DNA from: Saprospiraceae bacterium
GTDB lineage: Bacteria > Bacteroidota > Bacteroidia > Chitinophagales > Saprospiraceae
Assembly (NCBI GenBank): GCA_022841345.1
Contig: JALHRR010000007.1
Location: forward strand, 1 to 64,000
Length of the DNA: 64,000 nt
Reading direction: 5' to 3'
Shown here: in pieces, positions 55,126-63,498 of the stretch
Numbering within the stretch: the first letter of the stretch is position 1
Layout of the letters: each line of letters begins with the position of its first letter
Program-made: the position numbers and the translations under genes
The notes under the pieces: model-generated
What the model saw: the letters and a program-made list of their open reading frames with translations, nothing else
What the model was told of the DNA's origin: nothing
Databases searched by the model: none

Positions 55126-56457
55126 TTAATACCTCCATTTAATATGTGATAATACTTGTTTTCCGGTTTCAGTTCCCATTTTGTGACCTTCCAGACAAGA
55201 TTTACGATAATTACTTCCCGCATACATTCTTGAAAGCGCACTTTCTTTTGCTGCCTGATGGAATGATTGATACGATCTTGGAGTCCCGTTAAAATCAGCA
55301 CGGTTCTCATGACAACGATCAGTGAATGCAAAATCCTTGCCAAAAGTATTTTCAAGTATCTCTGCAGCAGCGCCGGAAAGGACAGCGTGTTCAGTAGTAT
55401 ATTCAGGACCAGACAGGCCATTTAGTTTAGCCTTAAAGTCCGGATTAATATGCTCGCGGATAAAGTCTTCAGGTGTTTTCGCATGATGCTTGTATTTAGC
55501 TTGCCAGCATATGATAGCTGCATCGTGAAGTGCCAGACCTACTTTTACCATGCTTTCCAAACCGACAGACAGATTGGCATTGGTACGATCCAATATTTGA
55601 GTATTGATAGCCATCCAGCGTCCGGCTATCCCCATCGTTTGGCCCGGAGAAGCATCATTCCAGAATTCAGCCATATGCAGCTGATCATCACTCAACTGCC
55701 CAAAGAAAGAAGCCACTTCATGAGCTTCCTGAAAATATGCAGAGGAAATTTCCGCACTGTATACATGAGGATCTTGTGGGGTAATGGAAGATTTTCTGGA
55801 TGCAAGCGTACCTGCATTTTGCCAATCAGGTAGAATCGCAGGTTGAAACAATGGAGCAGCAGGTCTCCAGTAAGCATCACCTGCCGGGCTTGTATAATTA
55901 GCGTCAAAGATATTCCCATGACGCTGATGTGCGACAGGATCTTTACTTTCAAGTGCTATTATTGCTTTAGCCACTTCAATCCCAAATTGCCTGCTTCTGG
56001 AAGCTGTGGCGGCATCTGTCTCAGCAGAAAACTGCAGAAAATGCGCATTTTCCTGTGAGATGATTGTCTCCAGAGTGGATGAAGATACATTTTGAAACAT
56101 GTGTAATGCAGTCTCAGCAATCGCAGCGTTTACAGCTATACCCCAGTGATAGGTCTTATTATTGTCAGTCAGAGGCAATTGCAGACCATCAATCTGTCCG
56201 CCAAGGGATCTCTTCTCCGGCATCCCCGGTACACCTGCTTCATAGGCAGCTATGGAGATGAATGCCCAGTCGCGTGCAGCGATTGGTGTCACATGACCCT
56301 CCGCATTTCTGATGACATTATTGATCACACCTGACCAGTTCACCAGCTGTTGAGCGCTGTATTGTTGAGTTGCGTTTGGACTTAGGAGGACTTCTTTTTT
56401 ACAGGAAGAGAGAAAACTTATAAGAGCGAGAGCGAGTAGTAGGGGATACTGCTTCAT
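55126..56457 (-). CDS. Vanadium haloperoxidase/PAP2-fold lipoprotein with altered active site
   Basis: 443 aa. Lipobox-like start (ALALISFLSSCKKE, Cys19). All-helical domain of the vanadium-dependent haloperoxidase group of Bacteroidota (AAIAETALHMFQNV, EFWNDASPGQTMGIAGRW, GLALHDAAIICWQAKY). The three phosphate/vanadate motifs are present in position but altered: KYKHHAKTP where K-x6-RP is expected, EYTTEHAVLSGAA where PSGH is expected, and SRMYAGSNYRKS where SRxxxGxHxxxD is expected. Haloperoxidase or phosphatase activity is therefore doubtful. First gene of a three-gene operon. Confidence 0.82.
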   Translation of the reverse strand: MKQYPLLLALALISFLSSCKKEVLLSPNATQQYSAQQLVNWSGVINNVIRNAEGHVTPIAARDWAFISIAAYEAGVPGMPEKRSLGGQIDGLQLPLTDNNKTYHWGIAVNAAIAETALHMFQNVSSSTLETIISQENAHFLQFSAETDAATASRSRQFGIEVAKAIIALESKDPVAHQRHGNIFDANYTSPAGDAYWRPAAPLFQPAILPDWQNAGTLASRKSSITPQDPHVYSAEISSAYFQEAHEVASFFGQLSDDQLHMAEFWNDASPGQTMGIAGRWMAINTQILDRTNANLSVGLESMVKVGLALHDAAIICWQAKYKHHAKTPEDFIREHINPDFKAKLNGLSGPEYTTEHAVLSGAAAEILENTFGKDFAFTDRCHENRADFNGTPRSYQSFHQAAKESALSRMYAGSNYRKSCLEGHKMGTETGKQVLSHIKWRY

Positions 56458-56486
56458 GGTTTTAGTTCATTAGCTTGGATAAAGTG

Positions 56487-56494
56487 CAAATGTA
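56487..56494 (-). promoter_or_regulatory. -7 promoter element of haloperoxidase-fold/TonB operon
   Basis: Minus-strand TACATTTG, 30 bases before the ATG at 56457. Confidence 0.55.
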
Positions 56495-56602
56495 GAATTA
56501 ACTACAGATATTTAATAATTTCTTATACGAGAATAATATAAATAAGACAGTGAAACATGCTTTTTTCTGATTTAAGTCCGGCAAATCGTGATTAAAATGT
56601 TT

Positions 56603-56745
56603 TGGGCGTGCCCGCGAGGTAATATAAAATTTGCAATTCTTGAATTTGCAATTTTATATTACTCCCGGTCGGGCTATCCGCTTTACTTCGTAGCGCCGCA
56701 TATTGATGCGGCTCTGCTCGTGCCCGCTTCTATCCCTCACGTGAA
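56603..56745. repeat. Linker-hairpin composite of the GGGCGTGCCC type
   Basis: Fixed blocks GGGCGTGCCC (near 56604), GGTCGGGCTATCCGC (near 56668) and ATCCCTCACG (near 56732) enclose two hairpins: 56619-56662 (GTAATATAAAAT/ATTTTATATTAC plus TGCAA..TTC/GAA..TTGCA inside) and 56695-56712 (GCCGCAT-ATTG-ATGCGGC). The fixed blocks are, from memory, a common intergenic repeat of Bacteroidota in which the inner hairpins vary. Confidence 0.75.
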
Positions 56746-56757
56746 GCAGCCGCTATT

Positions 56758-57573
56758 GGCTGTTTGCTTTTTGCTGTTAGCCTTTGACGGACAGTGTATT
56801 TGTTATTCCTGGAGAAGTAGCATTAAGATCTGCTCCCATTTACAACTCCCAAACTGGCTTTTTTCTTCCAACTTTTAGATTGAGTGTTCTTTCCCGGCTG
56901 TTTACTTACGCCTTACCGCTTATGCCTTACCACTTTTTCACACATGCTCGAAGTAGCTTTCAGCTACGAGCACACACAACTCTCACACAGGCTGTTTTCT
57001 AGCAGCTTAAAGCTTGTCATTTCGGCAACAAATAATAATCTTCTGTCGTAGCATGTGATGTTTTTCTGCAGCTCCGCTTTGAAAAGTGATGTCTTTTCGT
57101 GGGACAGGCCACGAAAAGGTGATACCGAGGTTCGTTTCACTCACTACGGCACAAGTGTCTTTATATTTTCTGCAGCTTCGCTTTAAAAAAATAAAGGTGA
57201 TGGCTGGCGCAAAAAAGAAGTATGAGCTTCTTCCCGGCAGTTTCCCCCATTTTATTTGCAAATTTTTCGTGATGGCAACAAGATATGTATCGTTTCACTT
57301 TAACTGTGCTAAAGAATTTGACATCTAAATTGGCAAATTTTTTATGCCATCGTACCGGTTACTGTTGGCAAAATCTAATGGTCTAAAAGCAAACTGCTGT
57401 TTGCTGTTTGTTTCTTTGAAGCTTCAGGATTGCAGTACCACTTCGAAGAACTTTATGAATTTTTGAATAAAAGTTACCAGACATGATTGCAAAGTGAATA
57501 TTGGTTTACCTTCGCAAGGTTATTTGTGTCAATCAAAAATTCATTTTAATGTTCGGTTTAAATTTCAAAATAT
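56758..57573. repeat. Orphan AACAGCC/heptad/hairpin region
   Basis: Plus-strand GGCTGTT at 56758, 56896 and 56990; heptads CTTACGC, CTTACCG, CTTATGC, CTTACCA at 56905-56932; a hairpin at 56946-56971 (GTAGCT-TTC-AGCTAC with GCTCG/CGAGC flanks); hairpin mosaic 5 at 57055-57200 with GTGATGT linkers at 57055 and 57086, a TTTTTC..GAAAA element and TTTTCGTGG..CCACGAAAA; GCTGTTT twice near 57390. No minus-strand gene lies to its right, unlike the other loci. No convincing gene in this 1.1-kb gap. Confidence 0.7.
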
Positions 57574-58254
57574 ATGGAAAAAATTGTCATAATACTGGGA
57601 GTAATTTTTTTACTTTCAACACAATCAAGTCTTTTTGGACAAAAGATAGGTATCAGAGCCGGACTTAATATGTCAACCATGTATAGATCGCTTGAAAGTA
57701 GCGGTAAGCAAACCGACAATTTTAAATTGAGACCAGGGTTCCATATTGGTGCTTCAGTTGAGGTTCCTATTAATGAAATGATATCATTCGAAACGGGATT
57801 GTTGCTGAACACAAAAGGTTATAATATCCGCAGACAGGACGAAACTCTGAAAATAAAAGGACGTTTTAACCTTTTATATATTGATATCCCGATAACTGGA
57901 AAAGCTTCGTTCGATGTTGGAAAATTTAGATATTTTGTGTCCGTCGGGCCTTATATTGGAATTGGGTTGATTGGTAATAGCAGAATAGAATTTTCATTTG
58001 AAGATGAAACTGAAATCCTGGAAGAAGAATTTGAATGGGGATATGATAAGGAATCCGATGACCTTAAAAGATTTGATTATGGTTTACTTATTGGCGCCGG
58101 AATGGAATTCAATTCATTTATTGTAGCTATAAATTACTCACATGGATTTACTAATATTTCAACATTTGATTTTGATGATTTTACTCTGAAGAACCGCGTT
58201 TTAGCTCTTTCGTTTGGTTATAATTTTGGCAATAAGAAGGGAGGTGAGCGATAA
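57574..58254 (+). CDS. Outer-membrane beta-barrel protein (PorT-like)
   Basis: 226 aa. Signal peptide about 1-23 (IVIILGVIFLLSTQSSLFGQ), then KIGIRAGLNMSTMY and FHIGASVEVPINEMISFETGLLL, the strand pattern of the eight-stranded PorT/OMP_b-brl_2 family in Bacteroidota, with an acidic loop (EDETEILEEEFEWGYDKESDD). It ends ALSFGYNFGNKKGGER. Ligand or role unknown. A TACCTTCG box at 57507-57514 could be its -7 element. Confidence 0.75.
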   Translation: MEKIVIILGVIFLLSTQSSLFGQKIGIRAGLNMSTMYRSLESSGKQTDNFKLRPGFHIGASVEVPINEMISFETGLLLNTKGYNIRRQDETLKIKGRFNLLYIDIPITGKASFDVGKFRYFVSVGPYIGIGLIGNSRIEFSFEDETEILEEEFEWGYDKESDDLKRFDYGLLIGAGMEFNSFIVAINYSHGFTNISTFDFDDFTLKNRVLALSFGYNFGNKKGGER

Positions 58255-58331
58255 GAGTATCTAACTACATAGGATATTTAGAATAATTTTAAATTTTATG
58301 AAGCAGATTACTGAAGATTTTTTCCGGAAAA

Positions 58332-58484
58332 ATGAAGGGTGATATCAGTGAGATGATCGTTCTGCCAAAGGTTAGAATGTCTGACAATAATTTTTATTTA
58401 ACTCAATTGATAAAGGATATAAACATCCATTATGATAAAGCTGCAGTTCAAAAGCTTCTGGAATCTTCCGGAATTTCAAAATAG
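58332..58484 (+). CDS. Possible 50-aa small protein
   Basis: ATG 58332 to TAG 58482 reads MKGDISEMIVLPKVRMSDNN and continues with FYLTQLIKDINIHYDKAAVQ, which looks protein-like. There is no recognised family and no clear promoter. It may be the remnant of a larger gene. Confidence 0.3.
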   Translation: MKGDISEMIVLPKVRMSDNNFYLTQLIKDINIHYDKAAVQKLLESSGISK

Positions 58485-58491
58485 TGTTTAT

Positions 58492-58685
58492 TTAATATCC
58501 GGCAGTTTTGATCCAATCCTGATAAGAATTGCTCACATCAGAATTTCCTCCAACCATCTTCCCCAATCCCTTGTCATACCATTGACAGCTCTCTGATTTA
58601 TTGCGTAAGTTATAAGTGCAAACCAATCGGGTCCATAATCAACGTTTTTGGTCTCATTTTTGCAGTCTGAATAACCTGGATGTTC
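58492..58685 (-). pseudogene. Decayed minus-strand coding fragment
   Basis: Reading the minus strand from 58685: EHPGYSDCKNETKNVDYGPD, then WFALITYAINQRAVNGMTRD and WGRWLEEIL, then TGA; the neighbouring frame continues SNSYQDWIKTAGY with TAA at 58492. This looks like one C-terminus with a frameshift and no start codon. The family is not recognised. The remaining 58686-58800 shows nothing. Confidence 0.4.
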
Positions 58686-58805
58686 TCAGTACCTGAATAA
58701 GATCTGAACTGAGACATTGTTTTTGACAGATTTTCAGGAATAAGAATGAACGAAAACTAACAAGGACGGCTCATATCGTGCATTGTTATATATTAGAGTT
58801 TTGTT

Positions 58806-58813
58806 TATATTTG
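58806..58813 (+). promoter_or_regulatory. -7 promoter element of OmpA-family gene
   Basis: TATATTTG with TTG at 58783-58785. It implies a leader of about 115 bases before the ATG at 58936. Confidence 0.45.
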
Positions 58814-58935
58814 CCCTGATTAAAGAGGGAAAATTGGAAGGTTCACAATTATTTATGCCTGCACTTATTTAAATGCAGGACTGATGAGCGAACAAAATGA
58901 AATGAAATTTGAATTAAATTGATGAAATCATCATT

Positions 58936-60345
58936 ATGAATAAATTATTATCTCTCATTATTTTGGTTATTTTTCTGCAGGCTGCTCAGGCCCAAAATTC
59001 ATTCATCAAGGATGCAATTGGTTTCAGAGCAATTATGGTAGATTACCAGGGGCCTTATGATGGAAATTTTGATAACTTCCAAAATTATAAGACCGGATTT
59101 GAATTCTTCTACAGCAGAAATATTTCCCCTAATTTGAATTTGACGGTGCCTCTCAGAGCTGGGGTTGCCCGATTCACTGAGACTCTTGAGAATTCTTCCT
59201 TCATCGGCATGGACGTGCAGCTGCAATATGCTTTCAACAGAGTCAATAAGCCGGTCACTCCTTACTTGTTTATTGGAATTGGAGGTGTGAAGGATATTCC
59301 GGGTGATTTCAGGGCTGAAGTTCCGATAGGTGGTGGACTGGATATCAGACTTCATGAAAAGATTCTTTTGAATACTTTTCTTTCATACAGATATGGAACC
59401 TCTGAAAATACGAGCAGCTTTCAACATGGTCTGGGATTCAAATTCCTGATTGGGCAGACTAAACCAAAAGAGATAAAAGATAAAGACGGCGACGGTATCC
59501 CCGATAATCTGGATGATTGTCCTACAATCCCGGGACTCGCCTTGTATAATGGATGTCCGGATACAGATGGTGATGGTATTCCTGATCACAAGGATGATTG
59601 CCCTACATTTGCCGGCTTAAAAGAATTTAATGGTTGTCCAGATACTGACGGGGATTCTGTTCCTGATCATACAGATGCTTGTCCTACAGTCCCCGGTCCT
59701 AAAGAAAACAAAGGGTGTCCGCTGGGAGTGGAAGACTCTGACGGTGACGGCATTCCTGATGATGATGACAAATGTCCGGATGAATATGGATTGGCTCAAT
59801 ATGAAGGTTGTCCTGATACAGATGGAGATGGTGTTCCTGATCATTTGGATGATTGTCCTACTGTCGCGGGTGACAAACTATTAAGAGGCTGTCCTGATGC
59901 AGATGGAGATGGCGTTCCGGATTATTTGGACAAATGTGTTGATTTGCCTGGTCCTGCAAGAAACTCCGGATGCCCTGAATTGAAGAAAGAAGAGAAAGCT
60001 ATTCTGGATAATGCCATGAGAGCTGTTCAATTTGATCTGAACTCTGCGAATCTTAAGCCACAATCTTTTACAGTGTTGGATCAAATCGTAGGTCTGATGA
60101 AAAAATATCCTCAGTATTCTATAAGTATTGAAGGTCATACAGATACCACAGGTACTCCTGAGCGCAATCAAACTTTGTCTGATAGTCGTGCCAGAGCATG
60201 TTACGATTATCTTGTCCAGAAAGGAGTATCTGCTGACAGAATGAAATCTAAAGGTTTTGGTCAAAACAGACCATTATACGACAATGAGACGGAAGAGGGC
60301 AGAAAAGCCAACAGGAGGGTTGAGTTTATTATGACAGTGGAATAA
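58936..60345 (+). CDS. OmpA-family protein with thrombospondin type 3 repeats
   Basis: 469 aa. Signal peptide about 1-19, an N-terminal barrel about 20-175, six calcium-binding TSP3-like repeats about 182-345 (DGDGIPDNLDDCPTIPG and variants, with DxDGDG(I/V)PD), and a C-terminal OmpA domain about 355-469 (VQFDLNSANLKPQS, ISIEGHTDTTGTPERNQTLS, NRRVEFIM) that binds peptidoglycan. This is a common outer-membrane anchor in Bacteroidota. The antisense open frames across the repeats come from the repetitive codons and are not genes. Confidence 0.95.
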   Translation: MNKLLSLIILVIFLQAAQAQNSFIKDAIGFRAIMVDYQGPYDGNFDNFQNYKTGFEFFYSRNISPNLNLTVPLRAGVARFTETLENSSFIGMDVQLQYAFNRVNKPVTPYLFIGIGGVKDIPGDFRAEVPIGGGLDIRLHEKILLNTFLSYRYGTSENTSSFQHGLGFKFLIGQTKPKEIKDKDGDGIPDNLDDCPTIPGLALYNGCPDTDGDGIPDHKDDCPTFAGLKEFNGCPDTDGDSVPDHTDACPTVPGPKENKGCPLGVEDSDGDGIPDDDDKCPDEYGLAQYEGCPDTDGDGVPDHLDDCPTVAGDKLLRGCPDADGDGVPDYLDKCVDLPGPARNSGCPELKKEEKAILDNAMRAVQFDLNSANLKPQSFTVLDQIVGLMKKYPQYSISIEGHTDTTGTPERNQTLSDSRARACYDYLVQKGVSADRMKSKGFGQNRPLYDNETEEGRKANRRVEFIMTVE

Positions 60346-60486
60346 GTCCCCGGGGTGCAGTTGAATAGATTGCACCTTACAGATATACGTTTTGTGATTA
60401 TGCATTACAGCCTCGCATTTCAGTAGTGAAATTGTGGGGCTGTAATTATTTAGGGAGTAGATATTCGTGGTGGAATGCTCGTAGCG

Positions 60487-60619
60487 AGGTGATGTCTTGC
60501 TGCGCCTTCGGCTTGCAAGGTGATGTTTTTTCATGGGCCAAGCCATGAAAAAGTGATGTCTTGCTACTTTTTTCGGCTACGCCTCAAAAGTAGCAAGGTG
60601 ATGTGCGGTCGGGCCCGCG
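60487..60619 (-). repeat. Hairpin mosaic 6 with GGTGATGT linkers
   Basis: Linkers at 60488-60495, 60519-60526, 60553-60559 and 60597-60604. Hairpins: TTGC..TGCAA (60497-60518), TTTTTCATGG-CCAAG-CCATGAAAAA type (60527-60552), TTGCTACTTTT/AAAAGTAGCAA (60561-60596), and GCGG..CCCGC (60605-60618). The first and third are shared with mosaic 7; the second and fourth are not. Confidence 0.9.
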
Positions 60620-60628
60620 GTTGAGTGA

Positions 60629-60655
60629 GGGTGGGTGTGAGGGTTAGCGGGTGGG
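60629..60655 (+). other. G-quadruplex-capable tract
   Basis: Five GGG runs (60629, 60633, 60641, 60649, 60653) separated by 1-5 bases. Similar tracts follow at 62372-62386 (three runs) and 63326-63348 (four runs), at the same place in the composite. Confidence 0.7.
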
Positions 60656-60763
60656 AAGAGTGTGAAGATTCAAGGCAACATTTAGTCAGAACTGGCTTTA
60701 CTCTTTTCCCTCGCAAGGCAAAGGCCGGGATAGGGTTCAGACTCAAACTCACAGCTCCCACTC

Positions 60764-60867
60764 GGCTGTTTGGCTGTTCAAACCAGCAACCAGCAACCAG
60801 CAACCAGCAACCAGCAACCAGCAACCAGCAACCAGCAACCAGCAACCAGCAACCAGCAACCAGCAAC
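60764..60867 (-). repeat. Twelve copies of a 7-mer plus AACAGCC after thioesterase gene
   Basis: Plus-strand AACCAGC repeated 12 times without error at 60781-60864 plus AAC, ending 2 bases from the stop codon of the thioesterase gene. GGCTGTT occurs at 60764-60770 and 60772-60778. Perfect copies suggest recent expansion. Confidence 0.95.
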
Positions 60868-60869
60868 TG

Positions 60870-61259
60870 TTAACCTAACAACGGAATAGGCTTCCTTTCA
60901 TCATCCACAGCCACCATCGTAAAAAGTCCAACAATGGCTTTGTCTCTTTTCTCTGCATACATTTCTTCAACAAAAACCTGAATTTCAACATCGAGGCTGG
61001 TTCTCCCGACGCGGACCACTGTTCCAACCAATTCAATAATTGTTCCTGCTGGAATGGGTTTTGTGAAATCAATTTTGCCAGTTGAAACTGTAACCATCCT
61101 TTTCTTGCTAAATCGTGTGGCTGTAATAAATGCCACTTCATCCATCAGTGACATTGCGGTTCCTCCGAATAAAGTATGATAGTGGTTCGTAGTATTAGGA
61201 AATACCGCTTTGAATATTTTGGTTTGACTTTGCTGTATTCTGGCTTCTGTGTCGCTCAT
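60870..61259 (-). CDS. Acyl-CoA thioesterase, hotdog fold
   Basis: 129 aa. The segment FPNTTNHYHTLFGGTAMSLMDEVAFITATRF (about 20-50; the N, GG and MDE residues of the YciA/BFIT hotdog group) is diagnostic, followed by KIDFTKPIPAGTIIELVGTVVRVGRTSLDV. It hydrolyses acyl-CoA; chain length cannot be told. Single-gene unit; a minus-strand TAACTTTG at 61298-61305 is the likely -7 element. Confidence 0.9.
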   Translation of the reverse strand: MSDTEARIQQSQTKIFKAVFPNTTNHYHTLFGGTAMSLMDEVAFITATRFSKKRMVTVSTGKIDFTKPIPAGTIIELVGTVVRVGRTSLDVEIQVFVEEMYAEKRDKAIVGLFTMVAVDDERKPIPLLG

Positions 61260-61399
61260 GATCGTGTTTTAATATTTCTGATTTTCTACTTTGGGCTCAA
61301 AGTTAAGATGATATGCTGATTCAGGTTTTAATTTGTTTTTAGTGGTATTTCAAAATTATACATGGAAAGTACCAACGTATTGAATCTTAAGATGGTGTA

Positions 61400-61407
61400 T
61401 AATTTTG
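61400..61407 (+). promoter_or_regulatory. -7 promoter element of DUF5995 gene
   Basis: TAATTTTG, 22 bases before the ATG at 61430. Confidence 0.5.
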
Positions 61408-61429
61408 ATCTGTGATATAAATCCACCTT

Positions 61430-62179
61430 ATGGGGCAACAACATATTTACCAGACAATTGCTGCATTGGAGCGAATAGCCATTGAATGTGAAAAGAATAA
61501 TATTCCACATGGCTTATTTGCTGCTTTGTATCTGAAAGTAACGCGTAAAGTTCATGTATCTATTCTGGCCGGAGTGTTTGAAGATGGACAAAGAATGGAG
61601 CGGTTTGATATTCTGTTTGCCAGCAGATATTTGGATGCATATGATAATTGGAGAAAAGGTAAACCTATTACCAATTCCTGGAAAACTGCATTTGAGGCAT
61701 CCTCCAGGAGGAATTTACTGGCATCTCAGCATTTGCTATTGGGAATGAATGCGCATATCAATCTGGATCTGGGTATTGCAGCTGCTACTGTATCAAGAGG
61801 TGGAGACTTTGAAAAATTGAAAAAGGATTTTGACAAAATCAATGATATCCTGATCGAATTGCTGGAAGAAGTGCAGGAGGATATTAATAATAACTCACCT
61901 GTTTTAAAGATGCTGGATTTTATTCTTCACAAAAAAGACGAACAATTCATAGGTCTCAATCTCCGTGCCGCCCGCCAATATGCCTGGGAATGTGCCTGCA
62001 AATTAAATGTATCTGAAGATTTGCAATGGGAAGTAATGGTCAATGATTTGGATAATCATTGTAATTCAATCGGCAATAAACTGCTGAATCCCAACATTTT
62101 CACCCGAAAAGCCATTCAGTTTATCAAACTCTTTGAAAGGCAGTCAGTGGCTCAGCAGATTCATCTTATCAGGAATTAA
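61430..62179 (+). CDS. DUF5995 family protein
   Basis: 249 aa, soluble, all-helical by appearance. FAALYLKVTRKVHVSILAGVFEDGQRMERFD, LLGMNAHINLDLGIAAATV and ARQYAWECACKL are the blocks I associate with DUF5995. The His/Asn/Asp residues of MNAHINLDLG could form a metal or active site, but no activity is known to me. Single-gene unit. Confidence 0.75.
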   Translation: MGQQHIYQTIAALERIAIECEKNNIPHGLFAALYLKVTRKVHVSILAGVFEDGQRMERFDILFASRYLDAYDNWRKGKPITNSWKTAFEASSRRNLLASQHLLLGMNAHINLDLGIAAATVSRGGDFEKLKKDFDKINDILIELLEEVQEDINNNSPVLKMLDFILHKKDEQFIGLNLRAARQYAWECACKLNVSEDLQWEVMVNDLDNHCNSIGNKLLNPNIFTRKAIQFIKLFERQSVAQQIHLIRN

Positions 62180-62229
62180 AGTTTTATCCTCTGGTTATTG
62201 GCGGCAAATCTCCGGCTTTCTCGTTGTAA

Positions 62230-62360
62230 GGTGATGTCTTGCTGCGCCTTCGGCTTGCAAGGTGATGTTTCATCTTAGCTTCGCTGCGAAGAAGTGATGT
62301 TTTGCTACTTTTTTCGGCTATGCCTCAAAAGTAGCAAGGTGATGTGCGAGCGGAGCTCGC
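62230..62360 (-). repeat. Hairpin mosaic 7 with GGTGATGT linkers
   Basis: Linkers at 62230-62237, 62261-62268, 62294-62300 and 62338-62345. Hairpins: 62239-62260, identical to the first of mosaic 6; 62269-62293 (TTCATCTTAGC..GCGAAGAA), different from mosaic 6; 62303-62337, one base different from the third of mosaic 6; and a perfect GCGAGC-GGA-GCTCGC (62346-62360), different. Confidence 0.9.
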
Positions 62361-62526
62361 GGTTGTATGTAGGGTGGGTGTGTGGGTTAAGATTCAAACC
62401 AACATGAAGTCAGAACTGGCTTTTATCCATTCTATGGTCCACACACAAAACTCAAAACTCGAACCGGCTGTTTGCGAGAAGGTAGATGGTAGAAGCATAG
62501 GTTCAACGATTATCAAGAAAGTAGTT
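62361..62526 (-). repeat. G-rich tract, shared segment and AACAGCC before minus-strand gene end
   Basis: A G-rich stretch (62372-62386), a segment GATTCAAACCAACATGAAGT-like that is shared with 60664 and 63366, AAAACTC heptads (62448-62461) and GGCTGTT at 62466-62472. No gene. Confidence 0.7.
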
Positions 62527-63147
62527 TCACTCAAATAGCATTTCAAAAATCAAATAATGCTTAATCCCAAATTTTTCTCCCCATGTCTCAATGTCCTTAC
62601 CGGCACTTCCCACTTCGCAGTATGCTCTGACACCACCTTCTTTTTCATATGGTAAAATATACGCCAGAAAGTAGAATTTCTTGTTATATCCTATTTCCAT
62701 TTTACTCTCCTGTGCTATATTTCTCAAACTGTAAGCGTCAGAATCAATTGCATCATATTCTGAGGAGATTTCAAAATTAGGAAACATAAATGTCATTTTA
62801 AGTTTATTGTCATAAGTGTGTTTGGCTATCACTTTTATTTTCAATACCGTATCATTGACCATCTCAAACTGTCTGATACCTATTGATTTACTATCAAAAA
62901 CTACTGACTCCTCCTTTAATTTGCCATCCCAAATTTCTTTGACTGTCAACTTATATTTTTTGTCTTTTAATTCATTTCCAGTGAAAAATACCTTCATATA
63001 GTTAATGCCTTCAAACCGCATTATGTCATTTAATTCTTGATTTTCAGAAAAGAACTGGGTAGTCATTTTTAACTCATTTTCTGAGTTTTGACTATAGGCC
63101 GATAATGGTATTAATATGCAACAGAAAAGGATTAAGAGGTTTTTCAT
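62527..63147 (-). CDS. Secreted protein of unknown function
   Basis: 206 aa. Clear signal peptide (MKNLLILFCCILIPLSAYSQ). The mature part is mainly beta-strand (VFFTGNELKDKKYKLTVKEI, KMTFMFPNFEISSEYDAI) and resembles an immunoglobulin-like or jellyroll sheet, without Cys pairs or a sorting domain. I do not recognise the family. Single gene; an AACAGCC element lies 54 bases beyond the stop. Confidence 0.65.
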   Translation of the reverse strand: MKNLLILFCCILIPLSAYSQNSENELKMTTQFFSENQELNDIMRFEGINYMKVFFTGNELKDKKYKLTVKEIWDGKLKEESVVFDSKSIGIRQFEMVNDTVLKIKVIAKHTYDNKLKMTFMFPNFEISSEYDAIDSDAYSLRNIAQESKMEIGYNKKFYFLAYILPYEKEGGVRAYCEVGSAGKDIETWGEKFGIKHYLIFEMLFE

Positions 63148-63284
63148 CAGATAACTTTGATTAAAAGATTTATGAAATTACTAAATCATGCCTATAACGT
63201 GGTCGTAAATCAAAATATTTTGTGATGTTTTAACTGTCATAATAGTATTCTTTAACAGCATATATTCCAGATTAAAACACTACA

Positions 63285-63498
63285 AGGTAATCTATTCCTC
63301 AACCTTCGGCTCACGGTTTAGTGGAGGGTGGGTGTGCGGGTTATTGGGAGAAACGGGTATGAAATATTCAAAGCAATATGTAGTCGGAACTTGGAAAGTT
63401 CACACATAAAACTCAAAACTCAAACCGGCTGTTTGCCAGAAGCCAGAAGCAAGCTGTGGCTGTTGCTCGAAGCTCGAAGCTCGTGGCTCCCAGCTTCT
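63285..63498 (-). repeat. Truncated composite: quadruplex tract, AACAGCC and heptads after helicase gene
   Basis: Plus strand: a CAAGGTAAT linker relic (63285), G tract 63326-63348, a segment shared with 60664 and 62390, AAACTCA heptads, GGCTGTT at 63427-63433, CCAGAAG twice (63436-63449), GGCTGTT at 63458-63464, and GCTCGAA twice with GCTCGTG, GCTCCCA, GCTTCTT (63465-63499) up to the stop codon. 63148-63284 is AT-rich with no feature. Confidence 0.75.

Noticed and set aside
57400-57490. C-terminal coding relic (QYHFEELYEFLNKSY) on the plus strand
   Set aside because: Too short and without start or recognisable family; noted only as a possible trace.
59383-60264. Antisense frames across the OmpA/TSP3 gene
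   Set aside because: They are shadows of repeated Asp/Gly codons on the coding strand.
60781-60867. CRISPR-like array of AACCAGC
   Set aside because: The units are 7 bases with no spacers; it is a simple tandem repeat.
60564-60873. Open frames on both strands of the 7-mer array
   Set aside because: A 7-base repeat without stops gives open frames of any length; there is no protein character.
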